Notes under the pieces: generated by a model | What the model was told of the DNA's origin: nothing | Seen by the model: only the letters and a program-made list of their open reading frames with translations | Database searches by the model: none | NCBI GenBank assembly: GCA_902702965.1 | Contig: CACRXP010000010.1 | Coordinates: forward strand, 480,173-544,172 | Direction: 5' to 3' | Length of the DNA: 64,000 bases | DNA from: Spirometra erinaceieuropaei | Taxonomy: Eukaryota > Platyhelminthes > Cestoda > Diphyllobothriidea > Diphyllobothriidae | Shown here: positions 24,075 through 36,800 of the stretch, piece after piece | How positions within the stretch are numbered: position 1 is the stretch's first letter | How the letters are laid out: each line of letters begins with the position of its first letter | Position numbers and translations under genes: made by a program

Positions 24075-25230
24075 CAGCTGAGAGAAATTTCGCGCGAGAA
24101 CGCATTATGCAACCTTAACATTTGCCCATCTATTCACCTTCTATTGGGCTCTCCTTTCTATTGCCTAATCCCACCCATAAAACTCGTATTACATAATAAC
24201 CTCGTTTTCGTTCCCGTGTGGGTCGTATACTGAATCCTTGTTGAGAAATCTGCTCAATTACGACATTTTAAATTAATTTTGGACATTAAACCTCATACGA
24301 CCGTTTTTTAGGATTTCCGAAATTTCTATTATAAACGATCCGTCTCTAACTACCCGACAGGGCTATCTACCTATCTTTTCGTCGTCCCTGCACAAGGTTA
24401 ACTCAGTGTTCAAGGGTTTTCTATGGACCTATATCATAAAAACACCTTATGGGCTTTTGCGTTTCCGCATGTTTCCTTATCCCTCATCTTAACTATGTTT
24501 ACAACTTCAAAGCACCACTTTCTGACTGACGCTGACGCTCCTGTATCGGCCGACTTCGACCTTATCACGATACGCGCATCTTGACAAAGTTCGCACGAGT
24601 TTCCTAAATAATAAGGAACAGCAGCTGTACACTGTCTTTTTTATGGTTCGATTCGGTAAAAAAGAATGCCGTCTGGCATTCCAGTCAGCCAAAAATGTCT
24701 ACTTACTTGCATATGCGTAGGGCTTCAAAATGTTCCGCATTTAAGCGAAGGATGTTACTTGTCGCTGTGCCTGCAATAGTGTTGCCGCCTAGTTATGCAG
24801 CCCAGCCAAAAGTAGATCAGATAGTTATTGACGATTTATCTGAGTTGGCAGTTGCGACATGTACAACTCCTTTACGCCTCTCTGGATTTCAGGTGAAAGT
24901 TGAGACCGGTACTGAATAATTCCCTAGGATTACCAACACACTCAATACGCAAGCAGAGGTGTATTTGCGGATTAGTTGTTGTTTGCTTTACCAGGGAGAC
25001 CAGTTGCATCCTCTTCCGATTGTGTATGCTTGACAGTGTCGATTTTTGAATAAGACATAAAGGTTTTGGGCCAAATGATTGTCATTGGTCAAGCAGTTTG
25101 GGGCAATAGACCCACCACGGGATGCTACCAAGGCACCACTTCAGAGCAAGAAATTCTTGTTAGGATGGGCAACAGAGGCAATGCGCCACTCAAAGCAGAT
25201 CTCTATAACCTAGCGAATAAAAGGAAAAAG
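24075..25230. other. no gene recognised
   Basis: No supported feature on either strand; frames up to about 75 codons without motifs. Confidence 0.5.
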
Positions 25231-25234
25231 GGGT

Positions 25235-25345
25235 TAGACACGTGAATCTGTACCCCCGTATGACTGGTAGTTTGGTGCCAAATGTCAGGGGTTACCTAAT
25301 CCCATGCTCTAATACAAACCCTAACCCTGACCTTAACGCCCAAGA
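25235..25345. repeat. telomere-like repeat-family copy
   Basis: ACCCCCGTATGACTGG, GTGCCAAATGTCAGGGG, then ACAAACCCTAACCCTGACC. The copy at 45095-45270 has the same block order (CCCCCCGTAGG, TGTGCCAAATCCCAGG, CCTAACACTTACCC). This shows it is a dispersed unit carrying a CCCTAA-like core, not a simple telomere tract. Confidence 0.6.
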
Positions 25346-25349
25346 ATTG

Positions 25350-27640
25350 GCGCAAGGCCAAGGGTAAAACGAAAGATACTCATTTTCATGCTCAACCCTA
25401 AAGGTTTTTGCACTTGTTTAAGGACTGCCGGAAAAAGGGGGATCAACTGACGCCTTATGGGTTAGTATTTCCAGTCGGCCCATGCCCGTCGAATGTTGCG
25501 GCACCGTGGGTGTTATTGCTATTCCGGAAGCCCTGGTATTTACAAACATTTAAAGGTATACCAGGAAGTTGGAAACATTTAAACCCAAGAAAACTTAATC
25601 AAAGTAATACCTTAATTTTGGTCAACAAATTCCATGCGGATTGAAGACCTTGGTCAAAACGCCATCGTTTCCTCTACTGTTAATTGTAAAACTTCAAAAT
25701 TAAAGGGCTTATTTTAGAGAGATGAATCTGAACAACTGGTGATAATGCCGTTGGCCAGATCTATGACATGCGATAGAACCCAAATTCAGATACGGAAGAT
25801 GGACGTGCTACTATAAGAGTCCAAGCATATTATCTAAACACTTTTTCATGATCATGGCCACTGGAGCAGGTCTTTGCTGAAAGTTCTGCACTGTGTTCTC
25901 CTGATAAACGTCTTATTCTCTCCTTCCTTCCTAAAGAATAGATTTTCACGAAAATAGGGAGACGTTAAAAAATAAAAGCTGAAAACTCATTAGGCCTGCC
26001 AAAGAGTTAGGTTACTTCGAAAAGGGTCCTAATCAGCAATTATTACGATAATAACGCCTGTATTTGGTTTTCCGCGACAGTTAAGTCACATTCGCCTACC
26101 ATTAATATAAACTTTAGCAAAGTTTGGGCTATTTCTCCAATATTTGCCATCTATTCTTTATCAAAAGTGTCTTACCGACAAAATAACTTGGTATAATTTA
26201 GTGGATCTCTAGTAGACGGAGAGCTATCGATTTTAAAGTCCAAATGTGCGATTGGAAACTTACGCGTTTTAATTTCTCCGAAAATTAATTCCCGATTTGG
26301 AGTATATTCCTCGACGCAAACTTTGGACTCACTTCGAAGATCTTTATGAATATCTCTGAGAAAATTAAAATGCTCAGCATGAAAACTAGAGATCGTCCCA
26401 GAAGGCACATGAGAAACACCGGAGTTCCCACCCACGAAACGAATCTCGCGGAGTTGATCCATGCAGCAGGTCGGCCAGAAAAACGCTTGTCCGGGAGTAT
26501 GGTACCTCATTAAGTATCGTTAGCTTTCTTCTGAGCAGGTCATTACGAAATTAAGATGCGAGGTATTGGCCGATGAAAAGGTTCTGCTCGACCTCAGTAC
26601 CATATCCAGTTACGTAGAACCATACTTTTCCCTAAAACATGACCTTGAATAGGACCATCAATAGTTCTAGCACATATCACTTATTGACTGTGATTCCTCA
26701 AAAAATATGTGCTGTGTGCTAAACCTCCTGAACACTCGATCAAATTCTCTGAATTGGAATTCAGATAAATTGTGTGTTAGGTTACAATATGGGAAAACGA
26801 ATTTCAAATGTTGTTTTTCATTAAAAGCTGCCCTATGACAAAAAGTAAAGACAAAGCCACATAATCCGTAGCCGATTAGGCTTTTATGTATAGTAGTTCC
26901 GTCGACGTTTTCTTGAAACGATTAAAAATACTCAGTATTTACTGCCACTGAGGTATTACAAATTGTCCAAACTAAAGCCTTCAGATAGTGGAATCTGTAG
27001 CTCAGAATGTAAAAATGTTTGTCAAGATGACTATTGACCCTCTAGACCCTGGTTCAGTCTATGAGTTTATCAGCAGCCAAAGCTGGGTTATTAATGCGTG
27101 TTGACTGGAATCACCCATGAAATAACCACTTCAGTGCTCCTAGTCTTTGTAAGAATCGTTTTGCGATCATGATTGCGCGTTAATCTACTGCGGTTCCCAT
27201 GGTTTCTAGGTCTGGAACTTCAGGAGATGACGAGAATATCCATTTCAGTCCTGCAATCTAAAACAGTCATGAATAGCAGTCTCAAATGACACTGGAATTA
27301 CCACCAGGACAAAGGTCTCAAAAGATAGGTTTTCGTAGAATCGCAAATAGTTTTAAGGGAACGTTTTATTTTTCCAGACCAGAGAACTTATTAATATACC
27401 GTGTTTCTGGGATAATTTAAATAATTAGGTCAACAGTTTGTTAAAGTTAATTGGATTTCTGCATGATTATTCTTTATCTTCAACAATAACGACAACTGAA
27501 TACATTGGAAACTGCGCAGACAAACACCTACATGCTTTTAATTATTAATTATACGTTATATTATCACTTCATGAATCATAACAAAGAAGGGTATTGTTTA
27601 AATCATCTCCTAAGTGCGTCCTGCAAACCGTATAATTATA
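25350..27640. other. no gene recognised
   Basis: The longest frame (26172-26510, minus, 112 codons) has no recognisable domain. No repeat family was matched. Confidence 0.5.
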
Positions 27641-27644
27641 TCAA

Positions 27645-27850
27645 TAATGCAACTGCGCGAGTTTTCGCCGTGCCATATACCTCCGCCCTCTCGCCTCCGA
27701 TTTTCTTGATAACCTCTTGACACCCGTCCCAAGTGGGGTAAGAGGGAGTGAGATGAATGCTTCGCAAGTCCAATATCGCGTGCAAGTTAACGTTTCTAAT
27801 TCCATTCTGCTGTGAAGCCCACAGTCGACATCGTCAAAAATGATAATCGA
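27645..27850 (+). repeat. GC-rich dispersed repeat, copy 3
   Basis: Shares CCTCCGCCCTCTCGCCTCCG, CTCTTGACACCCG, GGGGTAAGAGGGAG, CGTGCAAGTTAACG and TTCTGCTGTGAAGCCCACAG with the copy at 12345-12615, in the same order and orientation but more diverged. Confidence 0.65.
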
Positions 27851-28418
27851 CCTGCTTTAGATCGATTTGGTCTAAAAACATTTACAATTCTGAACACAGA
27901 ATTTCACAACGCCTGTAAATACAACTTCAACACGGCAAACAATAGCATGTAGACAATTAATGACAACGTAGTGACGGCCAGTCTGTGAAGACTTGAAGAA
28001 TACTTGAATTTCCCATCTCTTTCAACGATCGTTGAGGCCGACGGATCGTACACCTAACTGATGAGTCAACTTTTTAGTGATTTTGATACACATTGTCAAT
28101 AGTCATTTGTCTACGACCAGCAGGACAAAAGTAGTTATTTCATGTGGCCGATCACTCTGCTCATGATTGCAAGAGGGACACGTTTTTTGTAGAAATACTA
28201 TGTGCAGTAATCCCTCGCAATAGCGCGCCTCCATTTTTTCGGCTTCACTCTTTCGCTGATCACAGCTATCGACATATCTAGAGTCCAGACATTGTATCGC
28301 GTTTATCATCACCCGAAGAGGAAAAAGAAGAAGAAGAGAGGGCAAATTCATGAATTCACCATCAGTCAGCAAATCTTGAAGCCCAAAACCCGCTACCAAT
28401 AACACAACAGGCGGCGGT

Positions 28419-28705
28419 GGTGTACAGCATACCATGCCCAAATTGCAATGCGAGGTATGTTGGTGAGACGAGCAAACGCCTCGGTACAAAATTGCACGGA
28501 CACCAACTTGCAAGTTGTCTTTGGTCTATGGCCACATACGAGAACTGAACCACGATTCTGCCTTTGAGAAAGCGAGGGTAATTGGCCGAGCCAATGAGAA
28601 GATGGCCAGACTGGTGCCCGAAAGTTGGTCCTCGACTGGTACACTCAACCGAGCTATAGATCTACATCCCGCCTACCAAGCGCTGCGTACAAGGCTCGGC
28701 TGAGT
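28419..28705 (+). pseudogene. GIY-YIG endonuclease remnant of the PLE at 28.3-29.2 kb
   Basis: VYSIPCPNCNARYVGETSK, then RLGTKLHGHQLA, is a recognisable PLE-type nuclease start: VY-I standing for the GIY box, a CPxC pair typical of PLE nucleases, and YVG for the YIG box. The usual catalytic Arg position reads KLHGH, where R.xEH is expected. A frame change near 28520 moves to DSAFEKARVIGRANEKMARL and PESWSSTGTLNRAIDLHPAY, the conserved C-terminal SW...NRAIDL...AY.ALR block, ending at a TGA near 28703. A further open frame (28884-29108) ends at a TGA formed by the hammerhead core. No RT was recognised upstream, so the copy is 5'-truncated. Confidence 0.85.
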
Positions 28706-29101
28706 CCGGACAAGACCAGTAAGGCAAGCGAGCACGCGCGACCGAGAGCCAACGCTCACGGAAAAGAGCGGAGTTGGGGGCCAGGGGTCATGTGACCATA
28801 GTCGAACACTGTCTCATCGATGCGCCCGCGAAGCTGAATGCTGCTCACCTGAACAGCAACGACCGATCTGTCCACCGGCTGACGTGGAAGAGGCCGACCG
28901 GCACGTTGATTTGACTACAATTACGCCGACCCCAAAGGGAATAAAGGTCACGCAGGCCTGTCAGCGGTCAGCCCCGGGGAGGTCTAAGCCAGTCAGCGGC
29001 AAACAGGCATGTCAAAGTTCGTACGTCGATCACGGCTATAATACGAGGCAAGCGGCAAGATTGAACAACTCAAGACCGGCAGGAGTAAAAAGTACGCTAC
29101 T

Positions 29102-29135
29102 CGGATGATGGAAACGATGAAGTTTCCGAAAAGTC
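29102..29135 (+). ncRNA. hammerhead ribozyme motif, GGAAAC subfamily
   Basis: The core is CGGAUGA (CUGAUGA with one change, 29102-29108). Helix II GGAAAC/GUUUCC is six perfect pairs (29110-29115 with 29122-29127), loop GAUGAA. GAAA is intact (29128-29131), then A and the cleavage triplet GUC (29133-29135). A three-pair helix I (ACU/AGU) flanks it. The U4 change should reduce or abolish cleavage. Confidence 0.8.
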
Positions 29136-29209
29136 AGTTCGAATACAATATGGTCCATGAATTCGCCCTCTCTTCTTCGTCTTCTTCGGGAGATGATGAA
29201 CGCGGACAT

Positions 29210-31780
29210 ATTTAAATATATGTAGCGAATCTTCCGCTGGTTCACGAATTTCTGTCGTCTATGCATCTTTTTACCTCTGGTACATCCTTCTGCAGTTGGT
29301 TTGTCCGGTTGAATGCAGGGGCTCTTACATAATATCTAATAGAATATAAAGGGTTTATGTTGTATAACTGTGTAAGAAATGTTTGTAGGAGTTTGGGAAC
29401 CTAAAACGCATAAAATGGTCGCAAAACATATAGTATTTGCCTCGCAAATTTTCGCTTTTTAGGAAGGATTTGAAAACGCAACCCCATGATCGAGGAGAGA
29501 TCAGTCTACATGCAATTTTCTTCCGTGGTAATGATTTGCCACAGTACAGAGCTAAATTAGATTCCCACTCTGCTGTATGTAGCAAATCGAGGTTAGGAAA
29601 GACAGTATCGAAGCGCGCTGTCCACAAAAAATCTTTTGCAGTTTTTTGACAGCCCGTAAAACACACAGGCGCATTTAGGATATGTTCCATTTCCGGATCT
29701 CTGCGAAAGTAACTTCCCATAGGTTCATTCAGGAAAGTAAAATTTGCTCAGACAAAGAATGAAACAAAAACGGAGAATCTTTTCAATACTGTTTGAAAAA
29801 GTTATAGCGTGGCAAAACGTGACAATCATTGGAGTGCATAATAATGGTATTTATTTCCCTACAAATTGAAGACGCGTTTGATTCCAAAACCAACGTGCTG
29901 CATCACGTGACCCAACCAGAATCAGTTTCCAGGCTTCCTGCCAATGCAATCTATGCCTAGTTTATAAAAGTTCGCTCAAGAATGTGGGACGTGTTCTAGT
30001 TTATGCCCGATCTTACTAGAACTGTGATTTTTAGGATGCTATTGTTGCTAAAGACGAAGTAAGTCCTTTTTATTTATAAGACGAATAATGCAGTTATATG
30101 ATTTAAAACGGACTGAATCAAATTCAGAGGAATAAATAAATTAATTTTCTCCTAAAAGCTGGTCCCTTGTCTGCGATGTTTTGGTTTGGACCACGCATCG
30201 TAAGCGACGCATGGGACCTCCGGTTCTTTCGCACCTTCTAGCCTTAGTTAGTTCAAGTTTCGCCAGTATATACGTGTTTAAATGAATTAGTATTGGTCGA
30301 CTTTTGGATTTCAACCGTAAAGACATCTTTTTGTAAGGAAGTTTTACAGGTCGTAATGAGTCAGCCGACCTACATTCCATCAGGTTTTGTCAGTCATTGT
30401 GATGAAGCTCATATCATTCGTGCGAAGAAAAAGCCCTCCTTCTCTAACAAAAGACGTGGATTTTGAGATACGTAGTTTCCTACACAGCCACAAATCAAAA
30501 ACCGTTGATGCTTACATCAAGTCCATTCACAATTACACACAAAAGTGTAAAGACCGCAGCTCTTTTGCGTCCTGTTCACTTTTGTATAATAGGAATGGGT
30601 CACTTTTCAGTAATTAGAACTAAGACGCGACAAATATAACTAAATACCGTTTTCTATGCATTAAGTGTCAAAAGTGTTAATTTTTAAAAGTATATATTGA
30701 ACAATTCACCTCTGCAAACGTTTTGTAGAACGGCATTTACAAGCGTACGACGCGACTAGATAATGCGCGCCCTGATTTTCGTGATCTGCATACAAACGAG
30801 TTAACTAATCAAGCTTATTTGCGAATTTCTCCGATTTTTGTGGTCACGCATATTACTGGCAGTAAAAGAACCATCCCCACGTAATTAATTGGACGAAAAG
30901 ATGAAGGTCGACGCATAGATTAGCCCGGGGGACGTTTTGGCCTACCCTGGGGGGCTGTCAAGATGAACTCTCGCTGGTCTACGAATCATCCTACCTGTCA
31001 TATAAGCAGTCAGTAAAGGTCAAACATTTGTCAGTGATCTCCAAGTATTTTTCATGTACTACCCATTCGGCGAAACTGGCATTCTCGTGTTTTTTTTCCG
31101 GCGCACTGGCCTGCCAGCAAGACAGAGTTGATCGTTTTGGGTGGTGTCTGGACGTTTGTTCTTCTGTTACGCTGTTGCACAAGACCCCGCAGTGTGTCCG
31201 TTAAGTGAGCGAATGCCGAAGGTCACTGTCCTTTCATATGTCAAAATTCGTGATAACTTGGTATACTTACTACCTCGACCGTGCCAGAAAATAGGTCGCC
31301 TAAGCGACACTGCTGCTTGCCAAACTTTCTGCATCTTTCTGCAAATGTTAGTGACTCGTAGACGATAGACTCCATCCGCCGACTAATGATAGATCCTTCC
31401 AGAGCATAAAAACATCAATATTCAACAAACACCATCAGCAATAACAGGGGTATTTTCTGAGAAAAGTTAATATTGCTCCACCATGCTATACTTTCTGACA
31501 AACAAACTAGAAGCTAATGTTAAAATGGTGATTTTTGTAAGAAGCTGTTAATAAGTTATCTTGTAATCGCACAATGCTACTTACAAGCGCTGGAATGAGA
31601 ATCATTTATGTCCTTTGGCGTGTTTCGCAGTATAGGTGTGAGGTGTCATAAATCAAACGCTGCTGGAATTTTGCCGAGTTTGCAGAAGAAAGAGACGAAA
31701 GTTTTTTATTCCCCACAAATTCTTAAAAATGTCTGTAGGACAAAGGAATAGGAACGTTAGCCGTAATATAGATGTCCCTG
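29210..31780. other. no gene recognised
   Basis: The longest frame (29355-29720, minus, 121 codons) shows no motif I recognise. No repeat was matched. Confidence 0.5.
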
Positions 31781-31784
31781 GGTT

Positions 31785-31915
31785 CAATGTCAAGGCGATT
31801 GGCGTCGGGGCTTAGTTTAGAGTTAGAATTAGGGTTAGGTTTGGGGGTTAGATGGTAGTTGGTAGCCCTTCCGTTACCGAAAACTCCCAACTACCTGTCT
31901 TACGGAACCGGTTGT
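31785..31915. repeat. telomere-like repeat family, TTAGGG orientation
   Basis: AGAGTTAGAATTAGGGTTAGG followed by GGGGGTTAGATGG is a degenerate TTAGGG-type tract embedded in unique-looking sequence, opposite in orientation to the copies at 4.9, 25.3 and 45.1 kb. Confidence 0.55.
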
Positions 31916-31919
31916 AATA

Positions 31920-32995
31920 GGGGCTATACGGTTTGGGCAAATGAGTGGAGGCGTAAATGGCGCTTGTAGTGTATGCCTGGAATTGACGCTCCTGGTTAAG
32001 TGGAAGCCTAATTTAAATAAGGTGAAAAATGAAAGGAGTGTATAGAACTAAGCATGGATAATTAGTACGGTATGCGGAATAATTTCATTCTTGCCCCAGA
32101 TTGGAAAGAATAACAAGTGAAGGCGAACAATCAATAGGAAGAACGCAGTGTGTATTAAGGTCATTCCGCAGTATGTGCGATAGTACTCTAACCGACAGAA
32201 TAGACATGAGAACACGAGAGTTAAGCAGCGGCACGCAGGACGGCATAACGCAAGCGGGGTAAGACTTTAATGCGAAAAATATGTTTGGGCGAAAGAGAAA
32301 ATCTGCAAATAATAGTCTATTGTCACTGTGGCCACATCTAGGATTAAAACTATTGCAGTAGTTGTTTGCTATACGTGAATAAAGTACTATATAATGTAAA
32401 GAGGAATTAGCACTCTGTATATGAAGTTACACTTTGTTCTGCTTGCAGAGTCCAGTCTCGTAGAAGGCGAAGGAAAGCAGGACCGCAAGTGGATAGGCCG
32501 ACAGATTATTCGCGGATCCTAGAAATAATCCAGTCGTCCTACCTAGTGCAGTATCTCCAACAGAAAGGACTACTGACCTGTAGGGTCTTATGTAGATGTC
32601 GAAAGGCCATGCCCTTACAAATACTGCGACAGCACATGGATGTTTATGCCTTCAGGTAACAGCTGGGTACTGTGGCATGCAGCTTAGGATAGTACCTCTA
32701 AAATGAATTAGATACAGGTAACACAGTGCGCGCATGCAATTACAAGCATAATGAGAAGCATGATGAAGCATAATCCGCCTAGGAAAAATCTTTCGCCGTT
32801 TACTAAAGATTTCCGTGTGGGGTGCAATACAATGAGTCTATATAGACATTTTTGCAGCGCCTCGTTCTCGGGGCGGTTAGAGTGAAGAAGAAAGTCATCC
32901 TGGGAGGGCTTCTGCGCGTGCACTACCAGACATAATGAGAACGTAATCACAGAGCTTGAAATCGAGCCAGTAAGTGCAATTGTAGAATCAGTGGG
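31920..32995. other. no gene recognised
   Basis: Short frames only; nothing supported. Confidence 0.5.
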
Positions 32996-32999
32996 CAGG

Positions 33000-33130
33000 G
33001 CTACCAACTACCATCCTGCCGGTTTGGGAGTAGGGGCAGAGTTAAGGTTTGCGTTAAAGGTAGAGTCAGGGCATGGGAAAATGTACGTCGCCTGTATTAC
33101 TGTGGGGGCTCTTGTTCCCCAGATGTCTTG
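33000..33130. repeat. possible telomere-like repeat-family copy
   Basis: CTACCAACTACCATCCTGCC, GGTTTGGGAGTAGGGGCAG, AGTTAAGGTTTGCGTTAAAGG resemble the block following the TTAGGG tract at 31785-31915, with many changes. It accounts for part of the 166-codon open frame (32991-33491), which otherwise has no recognisable domain. Confidence 0.35.
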
Positions 33131-33349
33131 CCGGCACGCTTCGAATGGAATACCCTTATTTGGTCACAAATATGTGGAGCTGCAATTTAAGTATGCGCAG
33201 ATAAGAATTATCACGAAACCCAACCACCTCTTTTATGGATATTTTCCTTACGACAAACAAGGACCAAAAGAATGCGAGTCCGTGAGTCAGATGGTGCGGC
33301 TTCCTACTCGACCATCAGTTAACTCCGGAGTCAGTATACGGATTTCGCT

Positions 33350-33800
33350 GTGCATTGTTTACATTTCACGAAAAATATATGTCAAGAGGGTTTATTATGT
33401 TACGTATCGTGCCACACAATACTACGCTATTCCAGTTACTTCAGGATGCCGGCCTTCAAACGGGCTTGTTATGGGCCGCATGCGTAGATAAAGTTCCGTA
33501 AATAACAACTATTTATATCGTACAAATTATTTGAATTGTCTTCCGATGTCCTTGTAGATTTAAAAATATTTTACAGACAATATGCATAAAAATATTTGTT
33601 AACTTTTTTGGCAGTAAACGCCATCCTTTTCATATTTTACGTTAAACGAAGGGGCACCACTCGTGTTTAGAAACCTCCCTAATTCTCGAACAGTTTTGGA
33701 GCCAACCAGCCGTTGCACTTGCATTTGGCGTTTAAACACTACAATCTACAAGTACGTTTTTCTACCCAGAGTACCGTAATAATGTTTTGCTAAACTTTGG
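33350..33800. mobile_element. fold-back element, diverged left part
   Basis: AGAGGGTTTATTATGTTACG, CTTCAGGATGCCGGCCTTCA, CTTCCGATGTCC, then GTTTTGGAGCCAACCAGCC and GTTGCACTTGCATTTGGCG follow the order of the left arm and centre of the copies at 23.1 and 56.5 kb. The right arm is not convincing, so the copy is probably broken. Confidence 0.55.
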
Positions 33801-33804
33801 ATGC

Positions 33805-36800
33805 CTCCCAAACACGCGAAAACATTATAGTAGACGTTTTAATAGACTACAAAGTGATTAAGGCAACATCATTCCTTGACTAAGTCGAAATTAGCCTTAA
33901 CGACCGACTGTAGATAGTTAAATAAAATAGCTAATTATTTGGAGCGTTCGGTATTTTATAAGACGGAAACATCCCGAATGGATTTGCAGGGACGAAATTA
34001 TAGGGTCAGTCGGGACCAAAACGAAGCATAAAATAAAATTCATATTTTAAGTGCAATTAAACAGCAAAACTATTTTGGCAGTCGTGTCCCGAGACAACTT
34101 TGGGTTTGTTGTCGATAATGCATTTTCTATAACAAGTTCTTAAACACCTTATTTACTGACTGTCTAAACCATCAGATCAAGACCATTAATGAAAGATTTT
34201 ATTGGAATTATGTATTTCTTTTGCCGTAGATGGAAGCTCGGTTTTCGTCGTCAGGTTATAATATAAAAGACCCCTGCATAAACCGATAGGAATACATGAC
34301 AAAACTGCGGTCAGTCTAATACCGGGTAAATAAAAGTATGCATTAATCATTTTTCTTTTCAGAAAAGACTTGTGTGCCGCCGCATTATCATCATTCAAAA
34401 GGTCCGAGACCCATAACATTAGACAGGCGTAATATTCACAAACGTTACCTGTTGTATCACCTAATGGAGTATAAGCTGAATATCACGCTCAAATGAATAA
34501 AAATTTGTTCCATCTGACGCAGGAACTCTTCATTTTCTTTGTTACTCTTGCGGTACTGGGTGAAAAACGTGCATTTTTCAGGCTGTGATTAAATATGGTG
34601 TCTCTTTGCGTCGAAATGTTGTGCATGCTCCACAAGAATAACTAGAAATACAGAAGGCAGTCTGTCATGTTCAAAATGGGGCCGTGGTTTCTCCTTATAC
34701 GTATTCTTGTGCAAATCGCCTTCAAAATGCAACAGTCTGACTCCTCCTCCAATATATACTTAGATTTTATTTGTTGTTCATGCATCGGAAGTAGTAACTC
34801 TTCAGTTTGTTACTAATTTGCGGGTTTCGAAGGAGAATGGAGGTTTGTATTGAAGGCCGGGTTCATTAATCACAGTGGTTTAAAGAGAATTTAGCTAAAA
34901 ATATTTGTTCTTTAAAAGTACACAAATCTTATCTTTTAATCTCTATCCCTTGCTCTGCCTTGTCCAGCAATTCCTGACTTAGGCTGCATGACTAAAAAGA
35001 CCGCTCGAAACTGCTCAGTCGGGTATGCTCTGCAGAAATCTTTTTTCTTAAAAAACAGCAGATCAGATCCGACTTGCTGGAAGATAAGATATGAGTACTT
35101 GGGTGCGACATCAAGCTGATTTTCCTCCGGCAGTTCTATCAAAATCATTTATCACTGTAGAATGGGTAGGGTGAAAACTTGTTTTTAATGGTCATTTATG
35201 CTTTCACACAATCTAGATTATTTGAGAAATACGTTTTACACCATGATAATGGAGGACGTCTCTCTAGCATAATTGTCCCAGAAAGCTTCATACCTTGTAG
35301 GAGTAGTTCATATGAACCGGTGTGACGGTTTTCATACTCACTTTTAGGCGTGTAGCTTCCTTAAGCAAATATTTGGATATCGGATGAACTTTACAATGGT
35401 AATCTGATCAATGCGGAAAAAGAACGATGTTGGGAATGCTGAAAGTGCTAACATGGGAGTTGGCAGAGTAAGAATCATTTAACACTTTTCGGAGGAGTTG
35501 GTCCATTATGCAAATTTTCGGTGTAATGTGATAAAGTCAGGTCATCATCGGGAAGATGTGCGTCCGCGTGATGGGTGCTTCGCAAAGAAACTTTAGATTT
35601 GCCTTGGAAGAAGGACTTTACAAACGCCGAGCATTTGCAACAACATGTGCAATTCAGAGGGTTCTTCTCGGTAAGTTTATAAAAAACATAGCATAACGAC
35701 GTAGGTGACATACGGTAAAGTGGGACAAGTTTGTTTTTAAGGAGACCGACGGCCAATGGTGTCTAACTGAACCCAATGTAAAAGCGGTCTGTATTTAACA
35801 GAGGATACAGTAAAAACTGCTTCCTGCAAAAATCGACCAAATCCATTGGGTATTGTACATACAGCCATCAAGGTATTCTAACCAACTCATCATAATGTAT
35901 CATGTTTGCCACCTGTGCACATACCCGGATATGGAAATCCGCGAAAACTCAGGTGTCTTTCTTCAAAAATACAGCCTTATGGCTCCAAGAAGGTGGATGG
36001 TAATCAATTTCTAAATATATTTTCATGGAACAGACTGTATCTACGGAACGGTCGGAGGAGTATTTTAAAGGAACGAAGAATATGTGACATCCGAACAATC
36101 TGTCTGGTAATCTAGAGAGTAGCGGAAAGCTGATGGGAGTCCTTATAGAGGTGACTGCTATCTTCGGCGTGGGCGACGGCAGTTCGCCCATTCAGTCCGA
36201 CTGTTTGCACTTAAACGTCCCCGCTAGCAAATGGCCATGCGTGAAGCGGCCAGATTCTCAAAGGTAGAATGACATCAAAAAGTGACTAAGTTAATTTTAA
36301 GGCGTGACCTGCTATGTAAGCTATTTTCCGCATTCATGATAACTCTTCAGACAGCCCGAGAGCCACCTAACTATGTATCGTTACTTATACCCAATAGTAA
36401 TCCGTACTAATATTGCAGTCCTGATGCAAAGTTATAGAAGAGATGTGTTTCTCTAGTCATATTTCGTTTTCACACATCAGACATTACCAAAAATGAGAAG
36501 ACAGTCCGTAGTAGGCTTTTTATTGCTTTCTGGTTCATTGATATGGCGCCCGTGAAAGCTCATCCAAGTGAGATCAAGGGTTGCGTCCTTCACTTTGATA
36601 TATGCTGTCCTGTTTTTCTCACCTCCACACAATTTCACTCTTATCATAGTTAACATATTCCTCACCTCCCATAAATAAACACTGCGTGGTAATCGGTAGT
36701 TAGAACATGGAACATGGGTGCGTTGGGGGATAATTTCTTTCATTTGTTTCTTCCCTAAAAAATTCACCATCCTGAATTGTTCTGACAATGGGTGAGACAG

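Larger units (their letters stand above)
28299..29206 (+). mobile_element. Penelope-like element with inverted 3'-tail copy at its 5' side
   Basis: The left border (28301-28360) reads CGCGTTTATCATCACCCGAA, then GAAGAAGAAGAGAGGGCAAA and TTCATGAATTC. This is the inverted copy of the right border (about 29150-29206), which reads TCCATGAATTCGCCCTC, TCTTCTTCGTCTTCTTCGGG, AGATGATGAACGCG. Between the borders are a GIY-YIG remnant and a hammerhead. The right-hand tail matches the solo end at 63328-63438, so both belong to one subfamily. The left arm keeps only the tail; its hammerhead is lost. Confidence 0.82.

Noticed and set aside
28055..28095. CTGATGAGTC, matching a canonical hammerhead start
   Set aside because: The expected GAAA is absent (TTTGA instead) and no helix I or tail can be drawn.
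32991..33491. 166-codon plus frame
   Set aside because: It overlaps a probable telomere-like repeat copy and the start of a fold-back element fragment; no domain seen.
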